A stretch of DNA of 64,000 nt from Flavobacteriales bacterium UBA6051 (GCA_002427735.1 DIYP01000016.1:62001-126000); one strand, 5' to 3'. Counted from the first letter of the stretch, positions 53,213-62,197 are shown. Numbers and translations are program-made. Notes: generated by a model from the letters alone, not told the origin.

Positions 53213-53968
53213 TTAGCTCAACAACGGATTCACATTAATTCCGCCGTCGATGTTGTACTCACCACCTGTAATAAATGACGCATCATCGGAAGCTAGAAAA
53301 GCCACGAGCTTTGCCACATCTTCAGGCTGCCCAAAACGCTTGAGTGGAACTCTATCTTGCATTGCTTCTGCAAATCCATTTAGATCTTCTTCCGCCATTC
53401 CCGTTTTACCAAATATCGGTGTATAGACCGGTCCTGGATTAACCGAATTTATTCTAATCTTTCGTGGCGCAAGCTCGGTTGCTGCTGTTCTTGTATATGA
53501 ATTTAAAGCAGCCTTCGAAGCAGCATATACAGCTGTATTTGGCATACCCGTGTAGGCATTAACCGAAGAAAGGTTGATGATCGAAGCTCCATCGTTTAAC
53601 GCAGGAATGAATTTTTCAGTTGTAAAAACAGCCCCTTTAAAATTAACTCCCATTTGGTGATCAAACATCTCTTCACTTATCTGTCCAACTGGTGCTGGTT
53701 GAAATATTCCGGCGTTTACAAAAAGTACATCGACCTTTCCGAAACTACTTTGTACTTCTTCCACCAGGTCATCAATAGCCGATAGATTGCTCACATCCGC
53801 CACAATTCCTTTGACACCTAGTTCTGAGGCTGCAGCGTCTACTCTTTCCGCATTTCTACCGGTGATTACTACAGACGCACCTTGTTCTTTTAATTCTTTT
53901 GCAGATGCATAACCAATACCGCTGTTACCTCCTGTTACAACGGCTACTTTTCCATTTAGTGTACTCAT
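53213..53968 (-). CDS. Short-chain dehydrogenase/reductase, TetR-linked
   Basis: The start is ATG 53968 (MSTLNGKVAVVTGGNSGIG); the frame is open for 39 more codons upstream, but those residues contain the promoter and operators. The roughly 251-residue SDR has GGNSGIG (14-20), NAG (about 84-86), the catalytic YAASKAALNSY and INSVNPGPVYTP, ending with the ITGGEYNIDGG cofactor-loop motif. Two operator-like palindromes lie 33-80 nt upstream, the same type as near the TetR gene. Such TetR-SDR pairs often answer reactive electrophiles. Confidence 0.88.
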   Translation of the reverse strand: MSTLNGKVAVVTGGNSGIGYASAKELKEQGASVVITGRNAERVDAAASELGVKGIVADVSNLSAIDDLVEEVQSSFGKVDVLFVNAGIFQPAPVGQISEEMFDHQMGVNFKGAVFTTEKFIPALNDGASIINLSSVNAYTGMPNTAVYAASKAALNSYTRTAATELAPRKIRINSVNPGPVYTPIFGKTGMAEEDLNGFAEAMQDRVPLKRFGQPEDVAKLVAFLASDDASFITGGEYNIDGGINVNPLLS

Positions 53969-54000
53969 TTCTTTTGTTTTTTTATCACTTAATAATACTA

Positions 54001-54012
54001 GAACGATCGTTC
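54001..54012. promoter_or_regulatory. Candidate TetR operator C
   Basis: GAACGATCGTTC is a perfect 12-bp palindrome, 33 nt upstream of the SDR start. Confidence 0.5.
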
Positions 54013-54035
54013 CGAATACAAACATAAATATATTT

Positions 54036-54047
54036 GAACGATCATTC
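54036..54047. promoter_or_regulatory. Candidate TetR operator D
   Basis: GAACGATCATTC differs from site C by one base and is centred 35 bp away. Flanking bases (TATTTG before, CAAATA after) extend the symmetry. Confidence 0.5.
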
Positions 54048-54435
54048 CAAATAAAATTTAAAATTTCTTTGAAATACTGCTTCACAATGTAAGTTTTGGA
54101 CTCCCAGGACCCGCAAAGCTGGCGATGAATAGCAAGAGTCAGAAAATCACATGTTTTTTATTTTAGATGAGAAATTAAAGCGGTAAATTAATCTTCTCTT
54201 ACCTGATCATTGACAAAAGTTCTGTATCTTCATACAAACCACACATATTTTGAAAGTGATCCTTAAACTAATAGTAGTTCAATAATTAGCCATTCAACTC
54301 CAAGGCTAATTGTGGTGTTCGGTTCTTTGCCGAACTGGAATGGTATTCACCAATTTGTTCATACGAATTTCATTTTCACAAGCTATCGACAGCTTAAAAA
54401 CGTATGAATTTCACACATTACAAATAGAACTACAA
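54048..54435. other. Gene-free stretch before the DinB-like gene
   Basis: No coding frame with convincing protein features was seen. The stretch holds an inverted repeat AATTAGCC/GGCTAATT (54284-54311) and a hairpin GTTCGG/CCGAAC (54317-54335). The latter is inside a frame that is open up to the DinB-like gene but does not look like its protein. Confidence 0.4.
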
Positions 54436-54957
54436 ATGAAAAATCAAGAAATAAAAAAAGATCCAGCGTTCCTGGAATACGTTTATCAACTTACGGCAGG
54501 TACACAACTCGAAGAGGCACTTCAATTAAGTTTGAATGAAATCGATGCCCTTGATATAGCACAATTCAAAAGAATTGGTTTAAAAACATACGAACAAGAC
54601 AAGTGGACAATCCACAAAATACTTCAACACCTCATCGATTGGGAGAGAATATGGTGTTTCCGAGCAATTATTTTTGCCAGAGGGGAAGGAACAATCCCTG
54701 AAGCCCATGACCAGGAAATCATGGGAAATAACTCAAACGCAGATGAATTACCTATCGAGCAGTTAATTGATGAATTAAGAATTGTGCGTCAATCAACCAT
54801 TATGTTATTCAAGTCTTTCAATGCGGAAATACTCGAAATGAACTGCCGGTTTTTTGAATATGAAATGCCGCTTTCCTCAATGGGATTAACAATAGTGGCG
54901 CATCAAATACACCATTTCAATGTCATCAAGAACAAGTATTTAGTACTTGAAGAGTAA
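54436..54957 (+). CDS. DinB-family protein
   Basis: A 173-residue four-helix-bundle protein of the DinB/YfiT superfamily. The ATG at 54436 (MKNQEIKKDPAFLEYVYQL) is preferred over the upstream frame. Metal-binding His of this family can be seen in WTIHKILQHLIDWERIW (about 60-76) and the C-terminal VAHQIHHFNVIK (about 153-164). DinB proteins bind a divalent metal; several act as thiol transferases with bacillithiol or glutathione, or have unknown roles. Confidence 0.8.
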   Translation: MKNQEIKKDPAFLEYVYQLTAGTQLEEALQLSLNEIDALDIAQFKRIGLKTYEQDKWTIHKILQHLIDWERIWCFRAIIFARGEGTIPEAHDQEIMGNNSNADELPIEQLIDELRIVRQSTIMLFKSFNAEILEMNCRFFEYEMPLSSMGLTIVAHQIHHFNVIKNKYLVLEE

Positions 54958-55158
54958 TTCTCTTAAAATCAATTAAGTATATTGTTTGACACAAAGAGCA
55001 AGTGCATTGCAAAGTGCACTGCTCTTTTAATAATTATCATCATCTATTACAAAGCGGAAGAAATATGGACGTGATCACTAAAAACGGAATAGAAAACACC
55101 TCTCAATATTGACTTTTGCGACCAAATAATGTATCATTAATCAATCAAAAAACTAAGA

Positions 55159-56574
55159 ATGCGCTGCAAATTCATCATTTTTCTCTCGTGCATTTTAAGC
55201 AACTTAGCGATTGCACAAACTGACTATGACCAATTATCTAATTGGTACTTTCATCCAGACAAGGCGGTTAACATTATAGGTAACTTCGATCTAGATATTG
55301 CGATTGTCAATTCGGATCTCACTATTGATAGCACAATCAGCTTTATCAATAATTCTGAAACAAATACAGGCATCGATGTTTTCTGGGTGCACCCTACGCA
55401 ATTGTCAACACCTCCTACAACTCCCACAACTGTGCCCTTGAACGATCAGCCGTACTCGTTAATATCCCCGACAATTCTTACTCAAGGCGGATTACTTTCT
55501 AAATATGGGAGGTTCTTTGCACCACGCTATCGACAAGCCAGTCCGGTCTCTTTTCTCGACCCGAATTACTTGGAGAGTGAACGAGCAGCAGCCATTATTG
55601 AGGCCTACAAAGATGTTAAGGCCGCATTCGAACATTACCTCAATAATCACAACAATGGTAACAAAATTATCTTGGCCGGGCATTCACAAGGTTCTTTTCA
55701 CCTTGGGCTATTGCTTCGTGATTTGTTTGATAACAACCCTACCCTTCGCTCCAAACTGATTATGGCATCGCTTGGCGGAATGGCGTACTTTCATGCTGAG
55801 AATGGATTGTATTCAGGCGGGCAATGGGAAAATATTCCATTGTGCACGACTTCAGATCAATGCCAATGTATACATAACTGGCGAAGTTTTAAAGAAAGTC
55901 AACTCATTCCCAATATTGCAAACACATTGCCTGTATTCAATTCAGTTCTAGTGGACAGTGGGTTGGTCTATCGAAATGTCAATTTAAGCAATGATTGGTT
56001 CGTTCACGATTCACTATTTTATAATACCACGAGTTCTCCCTTGCGCTATTATATCGTTCCCGACGCAAATTACAACTTGGGGAATGGAGCAAACTACATC
56101 GCATTTGATAGTCTTTACACGGCACGATTTAAAAGGGAATCAGCTACAAAAGCTATTTTAGCCGTAGACTATACTTCTAATGTCAATGACCAGCGTCCTA
56201 ATGACCTATTGTCTGAAGAAAGTAGTCCAACATTCCTGGCTCAAGGCTTTCATAACAAAGACTATCATATATACCTCTGGGCGCTTATGCAGCAAATTGA
56301 TGCGAAAGTCAATGGATGCAGTGCAATATCTATGATAGAGCCTCTGACAAAAGATGAGGACTCTTTCAGCGTATTCCCGAACCCGAATAATGGGTCATTT
56401 ACCATTGAAATGAATAACACGATAGCCCAAGATGGGTATATTTTGATTTCGGACATTTCTGGCCGTATCCTCCAAAAAATCAGGCCGAAACAAAAGAACG
56501 TCGTTCATATTGATACTGCAGGTGTCTACATCATCAGTACTGAAAATGAAACAAAAAGAATTATTATTCGATAA
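55159..56574 (+). CDS. DUF3089 alpha/beta-hydrolase exported by T9SS
   Basis: A 471-residue protein with signal peptide (FIIFLSCILSNLAIAQ). The DUF3089 signature is visible: DVFWVHPTQ (about 74-82), GRFFAPRYRQASP, and the nucleophile elbow LAGHSQGSFHLG (Ser in GHSQG, about 171-182). The C-terminus is a canonical sorting domain (SVFPNPNNGSFTI, YILISDISGRILQK, VYIISTENE followed by RIIIR). It is probably a surface or secreted esterase/lipase. No substrate is apparent. Confidence 0.85.
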   Translation: MRCKFIIFLSCILSNLAIAQTDYDQLSNWYFHPDKAVNIIGNFDLDIAIVNSDLTIDSTISFINNSETNTGIDVFWVHPTQLSTPPTTPTTVPLNDQPYSLISPTILTQGGLLSKYGRFFAPRYRQASPVSFLDPNYLESERAAAIIEAYKDVKAAFEHYLNNHNNGNKIILAGHSQGSFHLGLLLRDLFDNNPTLRSKLIMASLGGMAYFHAENGLYSGGQWENIPLCTTSDQCQCIHNWRSFKESQLIPNIANTLPVFNSVLVDSGLVYRNVNLSNDWFVHDSLFYNTTSSPLRYYIVPDANYNLGNGANYIAFDSLYTARFKRESATKAILAVDYTSNVNDQRPNDLLSEESSPTFLAQGFHNKDYHIYLWALMQQIDAKVNGCSAISMIEPLTKDEDSFSVFPNPNNGSFTIEMNNTIAQDGYILISDISGRILQKIRPKQKNVVHIDTAGVYIISTENETKRIIIR

Positions 56575-56606
56575 TTTAATTTGATCTATTTATTCGTTGA
56601 AAAAAT

Positions 56607-56975
56607 ATGGAAGTAACAACTAAAAAAAATGAGCAAGTAGCCAAGATGGTATTTGCCTCTATTTATCCTCATTATTTAAGCAGAATAGAAAAAAACGGCA
56701 GAACAAAGCAAGAACTTGATCAGGTCATCGAATGGCTTACGGGGTTCGATGCGCAGCAACTGCAAACATTGATAGACGAGAAAGTGACTTTTGAAACGTT
56801 TTTCCAGCGTGCTAACATTCATCCAAATGCTCACCTTATCAAAGGTGTTGTTTGCGGTTATCGAATTGAGGACATTCCTGACGAATTTGAAGTCTATAGA
56901 CAATGCAGGTCTATGGAGAAACTCGTTGACGAGCTTGCGAAAGGAAGAAAAATGGAAAAAATCATGCGAACGTAA
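56607..56975 (+). CDS. DUF2200-family protein
   Basis: A 122-residue cytoplasmic protein. The segments MVFASIYPHYLSRIEKNGRT (about 14-33), KQELDQVIEWLTGF and VVCGYRIEDIPDEF (about 81-94) with a final QCRSMEKLVDELAKGRKMEK are those of DUF2200. The role is unknown. It starts 32 nt after the T9SS hydrolase gene. Confidence 0.8.
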   Translation: MEVTTKKNEQVAKMVFASIYPHYLSRIEKNGRTKQELDQVIEWLTGFDAQQLQTLIDEKVTFETFFQRANIHPNAHLIKGVVCGYRIEDIPDEFEVYRQCRSMEKLVDELAKGRKMEKIMRT

Positions 56976-57056
56976 CAAGAACTGAAACTAAATTATCTGA
57001 ATTCGTTAAATTAGAGTAATCGTACTTTTTAAACCACTCATAAAACTCAAGTAAAC

Positions 57057-57527
57057 ATGAAAAAAACATTGTTTGTATTTACCGTTGCAGGTGCGCTTTC
57101 ACTTGTATCTTGTAATAGTGCTGAAGAAGAAAATAATAACAATGAAGAAACTCAGCAATCGTCTGAAGAAAATCAAGATGAGGAAGAAAACTCGGAACCA
57201 AGTATTGTAGGCACTTGGCAACAGTCTGGTTTTGATATGGGGGTTGAAATTCCAGCTGAGGAACAGGAAATGTATGAAAAGACTGTGAAGGAAACCATCG
57301 ACAATACGAAATATACGTTCAACGAAGATGGATCCTATAAAGTGAATACATGGATGCTTGGAAAAGGTGTAGAATATGAGGGAACTTATTCCATCGATGG
57401 AGAGAAGTTGATGACAACACAGGATGGCGAAGAGGTTTCATTCGACTTTTCTGTTTCAGACACTGAATTGGTGCTGAAACAAGAAGATCAAGGAGCAGTA
57501 ATGACAATGACATTTGAACGCAAATAG
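57057..57527 (+). CDS. Lipocalin-like lipoprotein with acidic linker
   Basis: A 156-residue protein. The lipobox is SLVSCNS (Cys19). A ~30-residue Asn/Glu/Gln-rich linker follows, then a lipocalin-like domain starting SIVGTWQQSGFD (about 49-60), with a strand meander ending TMTFERK. The barrel gene at 57546 starts 18 nt downstream, so they are probably co-transcribed. Function unknown. Confidence 0.7.
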   Translation: MKKTLFVFTVAGALSLVSCNSAEEENNNNEETQQSSEENQDEEENSEPSIVGTWQQSGFDMGVEIPAEEQEMYEKTVKETIDNTKYTFNEDGSYKVNTWMLGKGVEYEGTYSIDGEKLMTTQDGEEVSFDFSVSDTELVLKQEDQGAVMTMTFERK

Positions 57528-57545
57528 CCATTTCACTTACCCATT

Positions 57546-58160
57546 ATGAGGTCTTGCAAATCATTGATCTCACTCATATCCTTACTTGCTTTTCACTTTG
57601 CACTGTCTGCACAGAACAAAAGCGATACGTTGAGTGATTTAGAACGAACTTTCATGCCTCAGTTCCAACTGGGATATGCTTTCAACGAAACTTTAGAGCT
57701 TTCTGGAGGTCTCATGACGCAGACAAGTCTTGAATACCGGGACGTTACAAATCTTGTATTCAGAATCAATTATGATGTGTTTAATTCAAGTATGAATCTT
57801 GAATACCCATTGAATGATTCTACACGTTTTGTGGGTAAAACCACATTCTCCGATTTGATTGGCGGAGTGGGCTATAGAATCCCTCTTAAAAAGCATACAA
57901 TTATTGGATATGTGCAATCGGGAGTGCGCTTTTATGGATATCCTATTTTCATGATTGAGAATAATCAGATTTCCATTGATCTGGATCGAAGACATACGGG
58001 TATTATGCGATATACATTGGGATATGAATATGCATTGACGCCAAAGTTGTTTCTTTCTCTTGAAGTATTTTCAAGCCATTTATTTAAGCCGAAAGATTTT
58101 TGGGCAACGAACAGTCGATCTCACGGTGCTACATTGGGGATTACTTCACCGCTGTTTTGA
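57546..58160 (+). CDS. Secreted beta-barrel-like protein
   Basis: A 204-residue protein with signal peptide (ISLLAFHFALSAQ). It is strand-rich with aromatic girdle patterns (FQLGYAFNETLELSGGLM, LIGGVGYRIPL, HTGIMRYTLGYEYALTP) ending LGITSPLF with a terminal Phe, as in outer-membrane barrels. It is in a likely pair with the lipoprotein at 57057. A hairpin follows. Confidence 0.65.
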   Translation: MRSCKSLISLISLLAFHFALSAQNKSDTLSDLERTFMPQFQLGYAFNETLELSGGLMTQTSLEYRDVTNLVFRINYDVFNSSMNLEYPLNDSTRFVGKTTFSDLIGGVGYRIPLKKHTIIGYVQSGVRFYGYPIFMIENNQISIDLDRRHTGIMRYTLGYEYALTPKLFLSLEVFSSHLFKPKDFWATNSRSHGATLGITSPLF

Positions 58161-58184
58161 ATGAACATATTTTGAGTTAAAATG

Positions 58185-58203
58185 CAATCGATCAACTCGA
58201 TTG
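58185..58203. terminator. Hairpin between convergent genes
   Basis: CAATCGA (58185-58191) pairs with TCGATTG (58197-58203) around 5 nt. It sits directly after the stop of the minus-strand gene and before a short T-run on the plus strand. It probably terminates both. Confidence 0.45.
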
Positions 58204-58204
58204 T

Positions 58205-58798
58205 TTACTTGTTGTACATGTCCAAATATTGTTGCAGCGGAAAAAGTCCAACCTCTGCTCTTCTGGCATCAACATTTTCGGGATCCTCTAAGCGAAAAGC
58301 TTCCCAGAGGTTCGTGTCTTTATTGAGTTGAAGTTGGGTTCCGTACACCTGACCCTTATCTTCTTTGTAAAGTCGAACGCGGTCAATTAAATAAGCAACA
58401 TACATCCAATTCAATTCTCCCCGGTCAGCTGCATCAATCACCATCGGTAAATACATCACCTGTGCAGTTGGGTGTTGGTCTGCATGTTGAAGCAGTAAAA
58501 ACGCAGCTCTGGTTCCATCATCACCAACTAGCGATCGTCCAGGCCAACCAAACTCTTCAATTATTTGAATTAGGCGAATGGTATTAAGGCTATCGACTTC
58601 ATGAATAATACGCCAGAGGCTATCCATTTGCTTCGATTCATTTCCAAAGCGGGTTCGTAAGGAATCAATCTGAATCCGATGCGACTGATCAATAGTCTTC
58701 ATCGAAATCAGTTCATTCCTCAATTCATCGTTCAGCTTTTGTCCAAAACTGGGGATGGTAAAAAACAGTAAAAAGAAAGAAAAAAGTAATTTCGACAT
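58205..58798 (-). CDS. Secreted DUF6624 protein
   Basis: A 197-residue protein with signal peptide (LLFSFFLLFFTIPSFGQ). The DUF6624 signature is LIQIIEEFGWPGRSLVGDD (about 75-93) followed by AAFLLLQHADQHP, MYLPMVIDAADRGELN and YLIDRV. It ends with an Arg/Glu helix. Upstream on the minus strand, TTTG, a 17-nt spacer and TACATTTA (about 58838-58807) resemble a promoter. Function unknown. A weaker relative is at 41347. Confidence 0.78.
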   Translation of the reverse strand: MSKLLFSFFLLFFTIPSFGQKLNDELRNELISMKTIDQSHRIQIDSLRTRFGNESKQMDSLWRIIHEVDSLNTIRLIQIIEEFGWPGRSLVGDDGTRAAFLLLQHADQHPTAQVMYLPMVIDAADRGELNWMYVAYLIDRVRLYKEDKGQVYGTQLQLNKDTNLWEAFRLEDPENVDARRAEVGLFPLQQYLDMYNK

Positions 58799-58846
58799 GT
58801 GTTAAATGTACGGAATTGTTCTTAAGACAAACTCCAAAGGATACCA

Positions 58847-59383
58847 ATGCAAGATTACATTAATTTCGCTGAAAAGAATGGCGTGGTCCTCCTGAACAGT
58901 GGAGCGTGCCAATTTTGTGGAGCAAATACACGTCGAGGTATTCATGAATGCCTTGAAATTTTCAATCTGGGCTTTCAAACAATTGACCTTTCAAACAGCG
59001 CCAATACCATTTATCGATTTCTGATTGTTGATGCCCATACTTTGCAGCATCCAGAAGTTCATGGTAGATGGAATAATCACTTTCATCTTTCAAGATTACA
59101 CCTCATTTTTAAGTATAATTTGAAATGGACGTATAAGTTATCGCCGAAGCTGAGTGATTGTTTGAATCAATACAAGATCAACAAACAAGATGAATATTTG
59201 ACTCCTCCAGGAGTGCTCAAAAGAGGAAATATTACCACCACCGTTGTCCTCGAAGTATCAAACGAAGAAGAGAAGTGCAAAGAAATGATTTCAAAATGGG
59301 CCCATGAAGTCTACGAGAAATGGCACCAGCATCATCATACGGTAGATGCAGTAGCTCTGAAGCTTTTAAAGAAAATGCTGTAA
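58847..59383 (+). CDS. DUF5946-family protein
   Basis: A 178-residue cytoplasmic protein with the DUF5946 pattern. A CxxC at CQFCGANTRRGIHECLEIF (about 21-39) gives a Cys/Cys/His/Cys cluster, then IVDAHTLQHPEVHGRWNNHF (about 74-93) adds several His. Metal binding is likely. The C-terminal helix carries KWHQHHHTVD. Function unknown. It is divergent from the DUF6624 gene. Confidence 0.8.
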   Translation: MQDYINFAEKNGVVLLNSGACQFCGANTRRGIHECLEIFNLGFQTIDLSNSANTIYRFLIVDAHTLQHPEVHGRWNNHFHLSRLHLIFKYNLKWTYKLSPKLSDCLNQYKINKQDEYLTPPGVLKRGNITTTVVLEVSNEEEKCKEMISKWAHEVYEKWHQHHHTVDAVALKLLKKML

Positions 59384-59436
59384 TGTAGAACAGGGTGATT
59401 TATTGAATCGAATTATAATTAATAAATTGTTCCGAA

Positions 59437-60387
59437 ATGAATAATCCCACAAACTACATACGCTGGTTACATAGAAGTAAAATGATTGCATTTTTCTTTG
59501 CCCTTGTCACAGCCTTTGATCTAATTGCTCAAAATGGGATAAGTGAAAACCCGAGCAAACAATTAAAGATTGCCTTTGTTTCGTACAAAACAGGAACTGC
59601 AGATATCTATTTGATGAATTCGGATGGGACTGATGTCGAACAGATAACTGATACGCCTGATAAAAATAGTTTCCCATATCAAATAGATCATAGAACAATT
59701 GGCTTTATAAAAACGGACTCCAATAATATTGAGCGAAAGTTCAAAGTAGACATTCTAACAAAAAAGGAAGAGCCACTTATCAAGGATCCTATAACGCAAG
59801 GTGCCAAATGGGAAGTTGCTTCAGCCAATAAAGCATACGTAGCTTTTGTGAAATCCAATGATTACAGCGACCGAGAACTTTATATCTATAACGTAAAATC
59901 CAAAGAAGAAATAAAAATATCGAATAAGGATTTTACAGATTATAAAACGCTTTCAGTAGGGTTCAGTTGGTCGAAAAATGGTAAGTATCTCCTTTTTATG
60001 AGCGGACCAGATTGGTTCAATCAGTACATTAGAGTTTATGACGTTGAAAGTGGCAATGTGAACACCGTAACTGAAAGAGGCTACATGAATTCTGGCGTAA
60101 GATGGTTGAACGACAACCAGACCGTAATTGCCAACTTGAAAATAAAGGATGAATCACTTTATGAGTTGTACAGTGTGAGTCTTTCAAACGGAAAGTTAAC
60201 TCAACTCACGGAAGGAATTAATTTGCACCCAGATGTATCTCCTGATGGAGAATGGATTGTGTTCGAAAGTCAACGACATGATAATTACGGAGAAGCTTAC
60301 ATTATGCGAAAAGATGGTACGGACCAAAGAAGATTGACTAATAATGCAGACTATAATGGCCGTTGCGTTTGGTTCGAACTTGAATAA
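59437..60387 (+). CDS. Secreted TolB-like / PD40 beta-propeller protein
   Basis: The first 16 residues precede a second Met that begins a better signal peptide (MIAFFFALVTAFDLIAQ), so the start may be 59485. The mature part has WD40-like/PD40 repeats typical of TolB and dipeptidyl-peptidase propellers: DIYLMNSDGTDVEQIT (about 55-70), VGFSWSKNGKYLLFMSG, LHPDVSPDGEWIVFESQ and EAYIMRKDGTDQRRLT (about 290-305). There is no hydrolase domain. A binding or scaffold role is inferred. Confidence 0.8.
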   Translation: MNNPTNYIRWLHRSKMIAFFFALVTAFDLIAQNGISENPSKQLKIAFVSYKTGTADIYLMNSDGTDVEQITDTPDKNSFPYQIDHRTIGFIKTDSNNIERKFKVDILTKKEEPLIKDPITQGAKWEVASANKAYVAFVKSNDYSDRELYIYNVKSKEEIKISNKDFTDYKTLSVGFSWSKNGKYLLFMSGPDWFNQYIRVYDVESGNVNTVTERGYMNSGVRWLNDNQTVIANLKIKDESLYELYSVSLSNGKLTQLTEGINLHPDVSPDGEWIVFESQRHDNYGEAYIMRKDGTDQRRLTNNADYNGRCVWFELE

Positions 60388-60454
60388 AAGTCTATGAGAG
60401 AGGTGTTTCAAAAAATCACCAACTATCGTATCATGTAAAACGTCACATTAACAG

Positions 60455-61252
60455 ATGAAACTTGTAGCCTTACTTTTCTTAACAATTCCCGTACTGCTTT
60501 CAGCGCAAACTTATGTACCGTTTATATCTACGACAGATTCTTCGGATATCTGGATGGATATGAATAGTTGTACCAATATGAGTTGTTTCGATGCCTACAC
60601 CAATCGATACACGATTGAGGGCGATACTATGATTGGTAGCTATCAATATTCCAAGGTATATATCAAAACAAAACACCAACATGGTTCCGATCAGAGTCAA
60701 TGGTGTTCAGAATATGTCAACTATTATGAATATTTCTATGGCGGGATCAGGGAAAGTGGAAAAAAAATATATGTCACCCCGAATAGTTTCGGTCCAGGCG
60801 AATATTTGGCTTACGACTTTAACCTTTCTATTGGAGACACCTTGCCTTCGCCAGATGGAAACCCGAGTGCACCAGCATACGAAAGAATTATAAACACCAT
60901 AGACTCAGTGCTTGTTTTTGGTGACTATCGAAAAAGATATACTGCCAACAATAACCACTATGTGATTGAAGGAATTGGAGCTTCGTCTGGGCTTTTCAAT
61001 CCAATGGTTTATAGCCCCAGTTATTGTTTTATGCAAACGCTTTGCTATGCAGAATATGGAACGCCCGACCATTTTCTTCAAAACTGTAATTTGAATCTTA
61101 GCATTGAAGAGCTGGATAAGAATGATAAGAGTAAAACACTCGTAAAAATTGTTGATTATCTAGGGCGTGAAACCAAAGAAAAACCGAATACGCCACTGAT
61201 CTACATTTATGATGATGGAAGTACCGAAAAGATCTACAGAGTAGAACAATAG
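60455..61252 (+). CDS. Secreted protein with short conserved C-terminal module
   Basis: A 265-residue protein with signal peptide (LVALLFLTIPVLLSAQ). The central ~190 residues are strand-rich with several cysteines (NSCTNMSCFD, QWCSEY, YCFMQTLCYAE) and no recognised domain. The last 38 residues (about 228-265) are TLVKIVDYLGRETKEKPNTP and LIYIYDDGSTEKIYRVEQ, matching the modules of 28402 and 37184. This is a probable sorting signal. Confidence 0.75.
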   Translation: MKLVALLFLTIPVLLSAQTYVPFISTTDSSDIWMDMNSCTNMSCFDAYTNRYTIEGDTMIGSYQYSKVYIKTKHQHGSDQSQWCSEYVNYYEYFYGGIRESGKKIYVTPNSFGPGEYLAYDFNLSIGDTLPSPDGNPSAPAYERIINTIDSVLVFGDYRKRYTANNNHYVIEGIGASSGLFNPMVYSPSYCFMQTLCYAEYGTPDHFLQNCNLNLSIEELDKNDKSKTLVKIVDYLGRETKEKPNTPLIYIYDDGSTEKIYRVEQ

Positions 61253-61336
61253 TTCTGTTTATACCGAATCACCATCACAAACGCCTTCTTTTTTCAACTG
61301 AATAAATTATCTTAGACCATTGCAGGCTAAGAAATT

Positions 61337-62197
61337 ATGAGCGTAAGTCAACATCTCGAATCAAAAAGTCAAGCCTTGGTCATAGAGGCTATCGAAGGGA
61401 ACAAAAATGCAATGGAAGAATTGATCCGTTTGCACGAGCCGTTCATTTACAATGTTGCATGGAAATTCACCAACGACGAGGATGAAGCCAAAGATTTAAC
61501 GCAAGAAGCACTGATCAAAGTAATTACCAAACTGAATACGTTCGAGGGGAAAAGTTCATTTCGCACATGGGCATATCGCATTGTCTTCAATGAGTTTATG
61601 CAGACCAAGCGCAGACCTATGGAGGATAAATGGAAAGATTTCGACGATTTTTCTGAAAAGCTCAATGCTATCCCAAGTCCTGATTTAAGTCCAGAAGAAG
61701 AAGAGGAACAAATTTTACGCACAAAAACAGCGCGAACGAGATGCATGTCTGGTATGCTAATGTGCCTGACACGAGAACAGCGATTGCTTTATCTAGTTGG
61801 TGAAGTCTTTAAAGTTGATCATCATACAGGAGCAGAAGTTTTTGGGTTATCAAAAGACAATTACCGCCAGAAGCTTTCCCGAACAAGAAAGGATTTTCAT
61901 TCGTTCATGAACGGGCAATGCGGATTAGTCGACCTGGATAATCCTTGTCGATGTTCAAAAAAGGCAAAAGCCATGGAAGCTGCAGGACGCATGCAAACGA
62001 ACGCTAGACTATTCACGGATGAGTATTATTCGACCATTTCAGAGTATGCTCAAGAACATGGAGATGAGGTCGCAGACATCGTTGATAAAAAGTATATCGA
62101 GTTCTTTCAAAAACATCCTTCCAAAAAAGATTTCAGCGTAGATTCGGTTGTGAAAGAAATTTTAAACGATCCTGACCTTCATCGTCATTATCAGTAA
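61337..62197 (+). CDS. ECF-type RNA polymerase sigma factor with C-terminal extension
   Basis: A 286-residue protein. The sigma-2 region is about 26-95 (FIYNVAWKFTNDEDEAKDLT, then KSSFRTWAYRIVFNEF), and the sigma-4 region is about 135-190 (LTREQRLLYLVGEVF, EVFGLSKDNYRQKLSRTRKD). About 95 residues extend beyond sigma-4, beginning with GQCGLVDLDNPCRCSKK, a Cys cluster that could bind metal or sense redox. No anti-sigma gene is adjacent. ECF factors direct RNA polymerase to stress or surface genes; the targets here are unknown. Confidence 0.87.
   Translation: MSVSQHLESKSQALVIEAIEGNKNAMEELIRLHEPFIYNVAWKFTNDEDEAKDLTQEALIKVITKLNTFEGKSSFRTWAYRIVFNEFMQTKRRPMEDKWKDFDDFSEKLNAIPSPDLSPEEEEEQILRTKTARTRCMSGMLMCLTREQRLLYLVGEVFKVDHHTGAEVFGLSKDNYRQKLSRTRKDFHSFMNGQCGLVDLDNPCRCSKKAKAMEAAGRMQTNARLFTDEYYSTISEYAQEHGDEVADIVDKKYIEFFQKHPSKKDFSVDSVVKEILNDPDLHRHYQ

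Noticed and set aside
53969..54085. N-terminal extension of the SDR with an apparent membrane helix
   Set aside because: It overlaps two operator-like palindromes and the SDR motif normally begins a few residues after the chosen Met.
54284..54335. Inverted repeats AATTAGCC/GGCTAATT and GTTCGG/CCGAAC before the DinB-like gene as a fourth attC-like site
   Set aside because: The arms do not pair as one nested structure, and the conserved core (ACAARCGCMGAGC) is missing.
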